A stretch of 64,000 bases of DNA from Bacillus smithii (GTDB lineage: Bacteria > Bacillota > Bacilli > Bacillales > DSM-4216), in assembly GCF_001050115.1 (NCBI RefSeq), contig NZ_CP012024.1, forward strand, positions 1,158,001 through 1,222,000, read 5' to 3'. Below the pieces are notes generated by a model. It worked only from the letters and a program-made list of their open reading frames with translations. It searched no databases and was not told the origin of the DNA. Each line of letters opens with the position of its first letter. The stretch's first letter is position 1. A program made the translations under genes and the position numbers. Below are positions 18,388 through 26,872 of this stretch, one piece after another.

Positions 18388-19419
18388 GTGAAGGCTTTTT
18401 ATGGCGCTCTTCAAATTGCGTTTGTTTACGTAGGAACAGTGATTGGAGCGGGATTTGCAACGGGAAAGGAAATCGTGGAGTTTTTTACTCAGTTTGGATT
18501 CATTGGGTTCCTCGGAATCATGGTAAGCGGCTATTTGTTTATTGTTATGGGAACGAAGACGATGAGAGTATCAATCAAGTTAAAAGCTCAATCTTATGAA
18601 GAATTAAATGAATATTTATTTGGCAAAAAACTTGCTTTCTTTTTTAATATGGCCATGCTGTTCATGTTAATCTGTGTATCCGGCGTTATGCTAGCTGGGG
18701 CTGGAGCGCTTTTTGAGGAACAATTAGGATTATCGAAGCAATTGGGGATTTGGTTGACGATTTTTGGAGGGGTTATTGTGATCATCAATGGAACGAAAGG
18801 ACTATTGGCTGTCAATTCATTTGTTGTTCCGCTGATGATCACTTTTAACCTTATTGTGTTTTTGGTTTCATCCCAAACACCGGAATTTTTTTCTTCTCTT
18901 TTTTCGTCAGCTTCTTCCGATATTAGTATTCAATCCATAGTAAGTCCTTTCGCTTATACGGCTTTTAATTTGGCTCTTGCTCAAGCAGTATTAGTTCCTG
19001 TTGCCGCAGAGATCAATGACGAAAGAACCATCCGATGGGGGGGAATCATTGGAGGATTATTTTTGACGATCATTCTCCTTTCCAGCCACTTTGTTTTGTT
19101 GCAGCTTCCTGACGTAACTAGCTTGGAAATACCGATGGCAAGCGTTATGAATAACGTCGCCTATGGAATTTCAGGCATTTATTTATGTATTATTTATGGA
19201 GAAATTTTTACTTCGATTATCGGAAACATATATGGATTGGAAAGACAATTGAGTCATTACTGGCCAATTCAGCCTATTCTTCTTTATATCAGCGTTTTTT
19301 TGATTGCTTTTTGCTTAAGCCAGCTTCATTACGGGCGATTGTTATCCTTTCTTTATCCATTATTCGGATACTTTAGTTTTTTGTTCTTCTTTCTTCTTTG
19401 GGTAAAGCCTATCAAATAA
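18388..19419 (+). CDS. ykvI: YkvI-family membrane transporter-like protein
   Basis: 343 residues from GTG 18388, which has GGGGGAG 6 bases upstream; the frame is open further upstream without a ribosome site. About ten hydrophobic segments. The first (ALQIAFVYVGTVIGAGFATGKEIVEFF) has the unwound glycine-rich helix of LeuT-fold amino-acid transporters. Function is not established in B. subtilis either. It is divergent from clpE, the same order as B. subtilis clpE-ykvI. Confidence 0.8.
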   Translation: MKAFYGALQIAFVYVGTVIGAGFATGKEIVEFFTQFGFIGFLGIMVSGYLFIVMGTKTMRVSIKLKAQSYEELNEYLFGKKLAFFFNMAMLFMLICVSGVMLAGAGALFEEQLGLSKQLGIWLTIFGGVIVIINGTKGLLAVNSFVVPLMITFNLIVFLVSSQTPEFFSSLFSSASSDISIQSIVSPFAYTAFNLALAQAVLVPVAAEINDERTIRWGGIIGGLFLTIILLSSHFVLLQLPDVTSLEIPMASVMNNVAYGISGIYLCIIYGEIFTSIIGNIYGLERQLSHYWPIQPILLYISVFLIAFCLSQLHYGRLLSFLYPLFGYFSFLFFFLLWVKPIK

Positions 19420-19511
19420 TGGGAGCGGGATTTCTCTGCTATGGGATAAAACGTCGAAAGAAAAAGATTAAATGGTGATAAATGAAATGAGAGAGGGGAG
19501 AGGCAGAGGGA

Positions 19512-19535
19512 AGGGAAGCGATGATCAGCTTCCCT
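19512..19535. terminator. Terminator between ykvI and the lipoprotein gene
   Basis: AGGGAAGC (19512-19519) pairs with GCTTCCCT (19528-19535), loop of 8, lying 8 bases beyond the lipoprotein stop. T runs are weak. Confidence 0.5.
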
Positions 19536-19543
19536 AAAGAAAG

Positions 19544-20356
19544 TTATTTCACTTGAATGGTATCCGCCATTTTTAAAAAGGCATCTGAATACGAGCTGTC
19601 TTTGTCATCATAAATGGTAATCTTTATCGGCTGGGTGCTCGATGGTATCACATAAGCAGTGACCACTGCATCTTGAGTGCTAGTCCGATAGGCGGTAGCG
19701 TTTTTAAACGTGCTTGTATTTGGCGGCGAAATCGTTTTTACCTCATCATTAATAGCTTTCAACTGATCGAAAGCCGATTGTTTAAATGTATCCCAATTTT
19801 GGGTTTTTTGCATTAATTCAATTCGCATAAACAGCTGGTCTTTGTCTTTAAAGTACACAACGTCTTTGTATGGTTCTTCGGCTGTTAGTTCATAGTGGGG
19901 AAGAACATACATGGAAAACCCTTGGTTGTCGCTTTCTTCCAATACAGCTGTATCGGTTTTGTTTTGTCCGCCTATGGAATATTGAATTTTTTTCTCGAAT
20001 GGGCGGACGGTTCCGGATTGTGTACTGTCTTTGGATTGTGAGCTATCCTTAGGTTGAACGCTGTCATTGGTTGAAGCCTTTTTTTCAGTCTGATTGTTTG
20101 AGGAATCGTTTGCTTTCGCTGATTCCTGTTCATTTTGCTTGTTTTCTGAGCTGGCGGTATTTTGATTTTCGCTTTCTTGATTGGATTCGCTTGATTGAAC
20201 GGCTTGTTTTGCAGCGTCCTTATGCTCTTTTGTTTCGACAGTATTAGATGATGCCTGGTTTTCGTTTTCAGATGTTTTTTCATTCGTTCCGCATCCGGCT
20301 AAACTGAGAGTTGACAATAATGCCAATGCAAGAACAGTTTTGGTCCAACTTTTCAT
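19544..20356 (-). CDS. Lipoprotein of unknown function
   Basis: 270 residues from ATG 20356, with GAGGAGGAAA upstream. A lipoprotein signal peptide (MKSWTKTVLALALLSTLSL then lipobox LAGC) is followed by a low-complexity linker rich in Ser, Asn, Gln, Glu and Lys (about residues 23-115) that would span the wall. A folded C-terminal domain of about 150 residues starts at RPFEKKIQYSIGG and contains Thr/Ala/Tyr-rich strands. The fold is not recognised. It is probably anchored on the outer face of the membrane. Confidence 0.75.
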   Translation of the reverse strand: MKSWTKTVLALALLSTLSLAGCGTNEKTSENENQASSNTVETKEHKDAAKQAVQSSESNQESENQNTASSENKQNEQESAKANDSSNNQTEKKASTNDSVQPKDSSQSKDSTQSGTVRPFEKKIQYSIGGQNKTDTAVLEESDNQGFSMYVLPHYELTAEEPYKDVVYFKDKDQLFMRIELMQKTQNWDTFKQSAFDQLKAINDEVKTISPPNTSTFKNATAYRTSTQDAVVTAYVIPSSTQPIKITIYDDKDSSYSDAFLKMADTIQVK

Positions 20357-20635
20357 GCCATTTCCTCCTCTATCCTTTTGTTGTATAACCGGCAATGCAT
20401 CGAGATTGGCATCAGGGAATAAGCATTGAGAACAGGAAATCTCAATGAATATACATTGCCTGTTTCTGCTTCTGATTCTATTTTAAAGGAAATCTGCTTC
20501 AAATGATTTACAAATTCTTTTCAAATTCGGTTCAAAATCCTTTTTTTGTAAAGCCGAAACTGAAAAAAGATATACTGGGCTTTCTCCGAAAAAACGTTTC
20601 TATAGATGTCAAACCTTCGATGTGAGAGCATGGAC

Positions 20636-20815
20636 CTATTTTTGTACGATCGTATAATTTTTATGGTTGACCACTGTTTTTTCTTCTAAATCCAACTCTC
20701 TGAAGTTTTCCATATAAGTTAAATCCACAATCACCGAATTTTCGTTCACCTTCTCGACGATCCCCCTCAATCCGCCTTTAAACTCAATGATATTTCCTAC
20801 TTCTGCTTTGATCAT
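20636..20815 (-). CDS. ykvS: YkvS-like small protein
   Basis: 59 residues (MIKAEVGNIIEFKGGLRGIV at the start, NHKNYTIVQK at the end). It has the beta-rich pattern of a KOW/SH3-like fold and matches Bacillus YkvS (DUF2187) as I recall it. ATG at 20815 lies after AAAGGAGAGGGTT. A TATAAT at plus 20833-20838 (minus strand) is a likely -10 with a very short leader. The ykvI...ykvS...ptsH order follows B. subtilis with intervening genes (que, ykvT and others) missing. Confidence 0.75.
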   Translation of the reverse strand: MIKAEVGNIIEFKGGLRGIVEKVNENSVIVDLTYMENFRELDLEEKTVVNHKNYTIVQK

Positions 20816-21324
20816 AACCCTCTCTCCTTTGAATTATAGTCCGAAATAAGTCACTCATAGGACGGAGTACAAATTTTGCATAAGACGCGATTAAACAACA
20901 GCAAGCCCGCATTCCTGGTTGCAAGATGTGGAAAATAATTAATAATAGTTTGCCCTATAAGAATCAAAAGGTAAAGTCTTTTTACATAAAAATGTATAAT
21001 TTTTCAATAATCTTTTTTATAGCATTTTGAAAGCAATAGTCTTATAATAATTTTTGTTTGAAAATCGCTATTTTCGAAGGAGATCTTTCTTTTTCTCAAA
21101 ACATGGAAACATCGTCGGCTGGCTTGGATAATGAATTCCAAAAATGAAAAGTTCACTCTAAAATCATCATGACTACGAACGTATAGCTGTACTGTGCGCA
21201 TTGATGATTTTGCTGTCTTGGTGTTTTTTTGAACTTTAAAAGATGATCGAACCTATTGCGCTCGCTTTCTAGCTTAAAGACCATATTCGGATTTGGCAGA
21301 TAAGCACGAATAGGGGGGAATCTC
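20816..21324. other. Intergenic region without a gene
   Basis: 509 bases, very AT-rich around 20940-21060. Apart from the -10 of ykvS I see no ribosome site followed by a usable frame, and no stable hairpin. Confidence 0.5.
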
Positions 21325-21519
21325 TTGAAAGAAGAAGAAATACAATCCATTTTGGACAAATTGAAAAACGAGGAAATTCACGAGTTTTTAGTGAAAAAAG
21401 AGGATTTTATGCAGTTTCGCTCCCATCTTGTTAAGCGGCCGGATTTCAAACATTTTCGTGGAGTGGCCCAAAGAGGGGGAGATGTGCTGTTTTATTATGA
21501 TAAAGAACCTCGAAAGTAA
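21325..21519 (+). CDS. Small hypothetical protein
   Basis: 64 residues, TTG start with a strong GGGGGGAA site 5 bases upstream. An acidic helix (KEEEIQSILDKLKNEEIHEF) is followed by a basic part with RPDFKHFRGVAQRGG and an aromatic-rich end (DVLFYYDKEPRK). No membrane segment. Not recognised; the ribosome site and codon pattern argue for a real gene. Confidence 0.65.
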   Translation: MKEEEIQSILDKLKNEEIHEFLVKKEDFMQFRSHLVKRPDFKHFRGVAQRGGDVLFYYDKEPRK

Positions 21520-21540
21520 ATGTCTTTAAAAATATTTAAT

Positions 21541-21573
21541 AAGGAGTATACGATCATCCGGTTCTCCTTTTTG
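21541..21573 (+). terminator. Weak terminator after the small hypothetical gene
   Basis: AAGGAG (21541-21546) and CTCCTT (21564-21569) followed by TTTT. The rest of the intergenic space up to 21852 is AT-rich and holds no gene that I can see. Confidence 0.5.
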
Positions 21574-21852
21574 GGCTGTCATTTGACCGGCGATTTTCCA
21601 CAAAAAGCCCCTGCCTTTAAGGATGGAAGCACCGAAGAATGTCCCACGTTGGTAACTTTTCCTATCATTTGATTCGAACAAGTTGTTAGAAAGCCATCGT
21701 TAATAAAAGTTTCATATAATTATCAAATATTGTAAAAACATATATAAATTCACAATGTCATTGATTGTAAAATTATCAATAATATAGTAATCTATTGTAG
21801 ATGAAAGACTTCGATTTTTCTGGGGATAAAATTCGAAATGTGGTGACGAAAT

Positions 21853-22029
21853 GTGAATACTAACCGTTCCCCGGCTATACTCATCCAGTTAATTGAAGAA
21901 AAAAGAATCGCGATGATTGCGGTCGGGATTGAAAAAGGGTTAAACAGTGAAGAGACAATAAAATTAAGCAAAGAACTTGATCTGTTATTAAATGAATACG
22001 ATAAACAATTTGCGATTTCAAAATCCTAG
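21853..22029 (+). CDS. Second Spo0E-family phosphatase (YnzD-like)
   Basis: 58 residues, GTG start. The sequence carries LIQLIEEKRIAMIAVG, then KLSKELDLLLNEYDKQF, which is the Spo0E-family helix pair with the SKELD signature. It is shorter than spo0E at 12549 and resembles YnzD/YisI-type members. Such proteins dephosphorylate Spo0A-P or related response regulators. GGTGACGAAAT upstream is the probable ribosome site. It lies alone before ptsH. Confidence 0.8.
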   Translation: MNTNRSPAILIQLIEEKRIAMIAVGIEKGLNSEETIKLSKELDLLLNEYDKQFAISKS

Positions 22030-22389
22030 ACTTCTTTCATAGGGTCTATTTTTTTTATATTCTTTGAAAGAAAAATGAAGAGAAGTCTTCTTTGATGACG
22101 GCACTTGCAAAAAGAGAGAAAGCGCTAAGTTAACCCTTTAAATCCAATGTGATTTGCATAACAGAATGAAATAGTCCGAATTCTTTACAGAAATCCAAAA
22201 GAAATAAGATTTCTTTCTTTAAGATATAATAGAAATGACACACTTTCTTTATTGTCACTATCCGGTTTTCCATGATATTCTTTCATGGGGGAATTGCATT
22301 GAGTTTTCATGTGGTATAGACCAGTATTGACGAATGAAGAAAGATTCGTTAATGTATTGATGACGAAAAAGTAAAGGAGACGATGATAA
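22030..22389. other. Leader region of ptsHI
   Basis: 360 bases without a gene. It includes TATAAT at 22225-22230 with no convincing -35, which may be the ptsH promoter -10. No ptsG or glcT-type antiterminator target was recognised; in B. subtilis ptsG precedes ptsH, so it has been lost or moved. Confidence 0.45.
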
Positions 22390-22656
22390 ATGGTGCAAAA
22401 ACAATTTACCGTTATTGATGAAACAGGAATCCATGCTCGTCCAGCAACTAAATTAGTACAAACTGCAAGCAAATTTTCTAGCGATGTTCAGCTTGAATAT
22501 AATGGCAAAAAAGTGAACTTGAAATCCATCATGGGTGTTATGGCGCTAGGAATCGGAAAAGGCGCCCAAATAACGATTTCCGCTGAAGGAAGCGATGAAG
22601 CGGATGCGTTGAAAACGATTGAAGAAACTATGAAAAAAGAAGGTTTGGCAGAATAA
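22390..22656 (+). CDS. ptsH: Phosphocarrier protein HPr
   Basis: 88 residues. TGIHARPA holds the His15 phosphorylated by enzyme I, and NLKSIMGVM holds the Ser46 phosphorylated by HPrK, so this is the regulatory Gram-positive form that acts with CcpA in catabolite control. AAAGGAGACGATGATAA precedes ATG. The TAA overlaps the start of ptsI. Confidence 0.98.
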   Translation: MVQKQFTVIDETGIHARPATKLVQTASKFSSDVQLEYNGKKVNLKSIMGVMALGIGKGAQITISAEGSDEADALKTIEETMKKEGLAE

Positions 22657-24386
22657 TGTCGACGATTTTAAAAGGAATCGCAGCATCAAACGGGATTGCA
22701 ATTGCGAAAGCATACCGTTTAGTGGAACCCGACTTAAAAGTAGAAAGAAAAGACATTCAGAATTCTGAACAAGAAATCAACCGCTTTGAAGAAGCAATCC
22801 GTCAATCTCAAAGCGAGCTTGAAACGATTCGGGATCATGCCAAAAAAGAGTTGGGCGAAGAAAAAGCAGCCATTTTTGAAGCTCATCTTCTTGTATTAAG
22901 CGATCCTGAGATGACAGGTTCTATTAAAGATAAAATCAAAAATGAAAAAGTCAATACTGAATATGCTTTAAAAGAAACAGCTGATATGTTTGTTTCCATG
23001 TTTGAAAACATGGATAACGAATATATGAAAGAACGGGCAGCTGACATTAGAGATGTAACGAAGCGTGTTCTCGCTCATTTATTAGGAGTGGAACTTCCGA
23101 ATCCTAGCTTGATTGCGGAAGAAGTAATCATAGTAGCAGAAGATTTAACTCCTTCTGATACTGCTCAATTGAACCGACAATTTGTTAAAGGTTTTACGAC
23201 CGACGTAGGGGGAAGAACTTCTCACTCCGCTATCATGTCGCGTTCAATGGAAATTCCTGCTGTTGTGGGGACAAAGGAAGCGACAAAAGAAATTCAAAAT
23301 GGCGATTTAGTGATCGTTGACGGCATCAATGGAGAGGTTCATGTCAATCCTGTTCCTGAAGTCATTGAATCTTATAAAGACAAAGCGGAACAATTTGCTA
23401 AGGAAAAAGCAGAATGGGCCAAATTGAAGAATGAAAAAACATACTCCAGCGATGGCCATCAAGTCGAACTGGTCGCCAATATTGGAACGCCGAAAGATAT
23501 AGAAGGCGTTATCAATAACGGAGGAGAAGGAGTTGGCTTGTTCCGTACTGAATTTCTGTATATGGGACGAGATCAGCTGCCGTCTGAAGAAGAACAATTC
23601 GAAGCTTATAAAACGGTATTGGAAGGCTTAAACGGAAAGCCAGTCGTTGTCCGCACACTTGATATTGGCGGAGATAAAGAACTTCCATATTTAAATCTTC
23701 CAAAAGAAATGAACCCGTTCCTAGGTTTCCGGGCTATTCGCTTATGCTTGGAAGATCAAGATCTGTTCCGCACACAGCTTCGGGCATTGCTGCGCGCCAG
23801 CGTTTACGGCAATCTGAAAATTATGTTCCCTATGATTGCAACCATTAATGAGTTTCGTGAAGCAAAAGCTATTTTAGAAGAAGAAAAAGAAAAATTGATT
23901 CAGAATGGAACGAAAGTTTCGGATTCGATTGAAGTCGGCATTATGGTGGAAATTCCGTCCACGGCTGTAATGGCAGATCAATTTGCAAAAGAAGTGGACT
24001 TTTTCAGCATAGGAACGAACGATTTAATTCAATATACGCTGGCAGCAGACCGTATGAATGAACGCATATCCTATTTGTATCAACCATACAATCCGGCGAT
24101 TTTACGGCTTGTGAAAATGGTCATCGATGCCGCTCATAAAGAAGGTAAATGGGCAGGAATGTGTGGAGAAATGGCAGGAGATGAGACGGCCATTCCGCTC
24201 TTGCTCGGTCTTGGTCTTGATGAATTCTCCATGAGTGCCACATCCATTCTAAAAGCTCGATCTCTTATTAAAAAGTTAAATCGATCCGAAATGGAACAAT
24301 TGGCTTTTGAAGCATTGAATAAAAGAACTACTGCTGAAGTAGTAGAACTTGTTGAAAAAGCAGTGTCTTCTCAATATAGCCATTAA
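22656..24386 (+). CDS. ptsI: PTS enzyme I (phosphoenolpyruvate--protein phosphotransferase)
   Basis: 576 residues. The swivelling domain has [21 protein letters not shown] with the active His at residue 190. The PEP-binding barrel shows [34 protein letters not shown] and MCGEMAGD. It transfers phosphate from PEP to HPr in the cytosol and starts sugar uptake by the PTS. It shares a base with the ptsH stop, so the two form an operon, and a terminator follows. Confidence 0.98.
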   Translation: MSTILKGIAASNGIAIAKAYRLVEPDLKVERKDIQNSEQEINRFEEAIRQSQSELETIRDHAKKELGEEKAAIFEAHLLVLSDPEMTGSIKDKIKNEKVNTEYALKETADMFVSMFENMDNEYMKERAADIRDVTKRVLAHLLGVELPNPSLIAEEVIIVAEDLTPSDTAQLNRQFVKGFTTDVGGRTSHSAIMSRSMEIPAVVGTKEATKEIQNGDLVIVDGINGEVHVNPVPEVIESYKDKAEQFAKEKAEWAKLKNEKTYSSDGHQVELVANIGTPKDIEGVINNGGEGVGLFRTEFLYMGRDQLPSEEEQFEAYKTVLEGLNGKPVVVRTLDIGGDKELPYLNLPKEMNPFLGFRAIRLCLEDQDLFRTQLRALLRASVYGNLKIMFPMIATINEFREAKAILEEEKEKLIQNGTKVSDSIEVGIMVEIPSTAVMADQFAKEVDFFSIGTNDLIQYTLAADRMNERISYLYQPYNPAILRLVKMVIDAAHKEGKWAGMCGEMAGDETAIPLLLGLGLDEFSMSATSILKARSLIKKLNRSEMEQLAFEALNKRTTAEVVELVEKAVSSQYSH

Positions 24387-24473
24387 GATGTATAAATTCT
24401 TAATCAGGGGTAAAAATGTTAAATGCCACACGAATACTCAACTTAGATCTTTATTCTCATTTCCCCCTTTATG

Positions 24474-24509
24474 GAGGCTGGAGTTTTAAAAAGTTCCAGC
24501 CTCTTTTTT
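24474..24509 (+). terminator. Terminator of ptsHI
   Basis: GAGGCTGG (24474-24481) pairs with CCAGCCTC (24496-24503), with a T6 run after it. Confidence 0.9.
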
Positions 24510-24662
24510 GGTGGTTGGAGGGAATAAACGTTTGATGTTGTTCTGCCAATTTCATGGCATTTTAGATCGACTTTGTGATTAGACGGTAATTAAGCGAAAA
24601 AAATGCAAGAAAATTTTGCATGTTTTATAATAAAAGTACTTTGGTTAAAGGAGGGATTCTGC

Positions 24663-25448
24663 TTGAAGTTAGGTTTAGAAGGAAAAAAGGCAATCGTTGC
24701 CGCTTCTAGTCAAGGGTTGGGAAAAGCTATTGCGGAGGAACTCGCGGCTAACGGAGCCAATGTCATGATTTCCAGCAGAAGCGAACAAAAGCTGAAAGAT
24801 CTAAAACAAAAATGGGACAAGACATTGCCCGGCCGGATAGAATGGACAACTTGCGATGTGACAAAACTTGCTGATATTCAACATCTGGTCGAACGAACGG
24901 TAGACGTTTATGGCGGAGTCGATATTTTGGTCAACAATGCAGGAGGACCGCCGTCCGGAACGTTTGAAGAAATAACGGATGAAATGTGGCAAAAAGCGTT
25001 TGAATTGAATCTGCTTTCCTATATACGAATGATTCGAGCCGCTTTGCCTTATTTAAAACAAAACGGCGGAAAGATCATCAATATTGCTTCTTCTTCTATT
25101 AAAGAGCCAATTCCAGGTTTAATCTTATCGAATACATTCCGAACAGGGATAGTAGGGCTTTCTAAAACACTGGCTACGGAACTTGCTCCGTATAATATTT
25201 TAGTGAACACAGTGGCTCCAGGGCGCATCGCGACTGATAGAATTATCGAGCTGGATAAAATTGGCGCTGAAAAACAAGGGATCTCCATAGAAGAAATGTC
25301 AGAAATCATGAAAAGTAAGATTCCTCTCGGAAGATACGGAAAACCGGAGGAATTTGCGAATGTGGTCGCGTTTTTAGCTTCGGAAGCCAATACATATATG
25401 ACAGGCAGCACTTTCTTAGTCGACGGCGGCATGGTCCGTTCCATTTAA
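24663..25448 (+). CDS. Atypical short-chain dehydrogenase/reductase-like protein
   Basis: 261 residues from TTG 24663, chosen for the AAAGGAGG site 8 bases upstream. The cofactor loop is AASSQGLGKAIAEEL (usually TGxxxGIG), then NNAGGPPSG, and the catalytic Ser region is IINIASSSIKEP. Where classical SDRs have Y..XK (YSASKAAV) this protein reads SNTFRTGI, so the catalytic Tyr and Lys are Ser and Arg. This matches the BKR-like SDR subgroup known to lack the catalytic tetrad. It is often annotated FabG-like, but the activity is uncertain. It may be the positional counterpart of B. subtilis ykvO; I do not use that symbol. Confidence 0.8.
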   Translation: MKLGLEGKKAIVAASSQGLGKAIAEELAANGANVMISSRSEQKLKDLKQKWDKTLPGRIEWTTCDVTKLADIQHLVERTVDVYGGVDILVNNAGGPPSGTFEEITDEMWQKAFELNLLSYIRMIRAALPYLKQNGGKIINIASSSIKEPIPGLILSNTFRTGIVGLSKTLATELAPYNILVNTVAPGRIATDRIIELDKIGAEKQGISIEEMSEIMKSKIPLGRYGKPEEFANVVAFLASEANTYMTGSTFLVDGGMVRSI

Positions 25449-25560
25449 TGCTTTCAAAGACCATTCGACGAATCGAAAAAACATCAAATATATGATATTG
25501 AAAACAACAGGCACATGTTTTGTAAAAACATGTTTAAAAAAGAAAATGGGGGGAATTCTA

Positions 25561-25581
25561 ATGATGAAAGAGGAATTTTAA
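25561..25581 (+). CDS. Six-codon ORF with strong ribosome site
   Basis: ATGATGAAAGAGGAATTTTAA encodes MMKEEF; the ribosome site GGGGGG lies 7 bases before ATG. It sits between a hairpin and a terminator, as leader peptides do. It may be only the start of a decayed gene. Confidence 0.3.
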   Translation: MMKEEF

Positions 25582-25612
25582 AGATTCTCACTCACAACCC
25601 CCTTTTCTTTTA

Positions 25613-25642
25613 AAGACCTGTTGAAACAGGTCTTCTTTTTTT
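25613..25642 (+). terminator. Terminator after the six-codon ORF
   Basis: AAGACCTG (25613-25620) and CAGGTCTT (25627-25634) with loop TTGAAA, followed by CTTTTTTT. Confidence 0.85.
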
Positions 25643-25909
25643 CGGTATATAAAGATCGTTCATTTTATTATGGAAAGGTTCAGATCGTTTTACAATAAAC
25701 GGAGGAGGTGAACAACTGATTGCGAAATCCAATTATATAAACGGGTATTCGAATAGTCGAGGGAATCTTCTGTATTTTTAAACGATTACATCGTTATTGT
25801 ATATCCTGAAAGACTCGCAGGTTTATCGATGTAAAGGCCCTGGGGAGATGTGAAATCTCTTCTGATGGGAGTTCGCCCGTTTATACGGATTTTGGCAATC
25901 AGGAGGAGG

Positions 25910-26779
25910 ATGACGAAACCGGTTGTCGGGTTTATTGGAACAGGAGTAATGGGGAAAAGTATGGCCGGACATATTTTAGCGGACGGTTATCCGCTGGTGG
26001 TGTATAATCGGACAAAAGAAAAAGCGAATGAGCTATTAAAGAATGGAGCAAAATGGGCGAACAGTCCGAAAGAATTAGTGAAACAGGCGGACATCGTTTT
26101 TACGATAGTCGGTATGCCAAGTGATGTGGAAGAAGTTTATTTATCTGAAAACGGACTGATTGAAAACGGCCGAAGTGGACAGATTTTTATCGATATGACC
26201 ACTTCCAAGCCGTCATTGGCTGTACACATTTATCAAACAGCCCAATCGAAAGGAATCTATACATTAGATGCCCCTGTTTCAGGAGGAGATATCGGCGCTA
26301 GAAACGGGACGCTTGCCATCATGGTCGGAGGAGATAAAGAAATTTTTGATCGGGTTCAAGATCTTTTAAACGTTTTAGGAAATAATATTGTTTACCAAGG
26401 GAAAGCCGGCTCCGGACAACATACAAAAATGTGCAATCAGATTGCTATTGCTACTAATATGATCGGTGTGTGCGAATCGCTTATTTATGCGAAAAAAGCG
26501 GGATTGGATCCGGAAATGGTGCTAAAAAGCATTTCCACAGGAGCAGCCGGGAGCTGGTCGTTGTCTCATTTAGCTCCACGTATTTTAAAAGAAGACTTTG
26601 AACCGGGTTTTTACATTAAACACTTTATAAAAGATATGAAGATTGCTCTTGAAGAAGCCGAAAAAATGAATCTTTCACTTCCGGGACTTTCGCTGGCTAA
26701 ACAAATGTATGAGGAACTGTCGGCAAAAGGAGAAGAATCAAGTGGGACGCAAGCCCTTATCAAATATTGGGCTGAATAA
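25910..26779 (+). CDS. ykwC: Beta-hydroxyacid dehydrogenase YkwC
   Basis: 289 residues from ATG 25910 behind GGAGGAGG, one of three in-frame Met codons; the 20-residue upstream extension lacks a site. The Rossmann motif is GFIGTGVMGKSMAGHI. The substrate-binding signature is DAPVSGGDIGARNGTLAIMVGG, and the catalytic Lys lies in GSGQHTKMCNQIA. This is the 3-hydroxyisobutyrate/6-phosphogluconate dehydrogenase-like family, NAD(P)-dependent and cytosolic. It matches B. subtilis YkwC closely; the physiological substrate is not known. Confidence 0.88.
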   Translation: MTKPVVGFIGTGVMGKSMAGHILADGYPLVVYNRTKEKANELLKNGAKWANSPKELVKQADIVFTIVGMPSDVEEVYLSENGLIENGRSGQIFIDMTTSKPSLAVHIYQTAQSKGIYTLDAPVSGGDIGARNGTLAIMVGGDKEIFDRVQDLLNVLGNNIVYQGKAGSGQHTKMCNQIAIATNMIGVCESLIYAKKAGLDPEMVLKSISTGAAGSWSLSHLAPRILKEDFEPGFYIKHFIKDMKIALEEAEKMNLSLPGLSLAKQMYEELSAKGEESSGTQALIKYWAE

Positions 26780-26790
26780 AAAAAGAAGCA

Positions 26791-26820
26791 AAAACTGGTC
26801 CACAAAAGGACCAGTTTTTT
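26791..26820. terminator. Terminator between ykwC and patA
   Basis: AAAACTGGTCC (26791-26801) pairs with GGACCAGTTTT (26808-26818), loop ACAAAA region. The arms carry A and T runs, so it can serve both convergent genes. Confidence 0.9.
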
Positions 26821-26872
26821 ACCGTTTTTGAATGCCAACATTTTTACGATATTATCGAAGCAAGCAGAATGA

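Larger units (their letters stand above)
25449..25909. other. Leader-like region upstream of ykwC
   Basis: A 461-base space with an ordered set of signals: a perfect hairpin (ACATGTTTT 25513-25521 with AAAACATGT 25525-25533), a strong ribosome site GGGGGG, a six-codon ORF and a terminator. Further on, a second strong site GGAGGAGGTG (25700-25709) is followed only by very short frames. The arrangement may be attenuation, or the remains of a lost gene. Confidence 0.45.

Noticed and set aside
22117-22130. Possible CcpA site (cre), AGAAAGCGCTAAGT, upstream of ptsH
   Set aside because: Three mismatches at the conserved outer bases; ptsHI is not a usual direct cre target.
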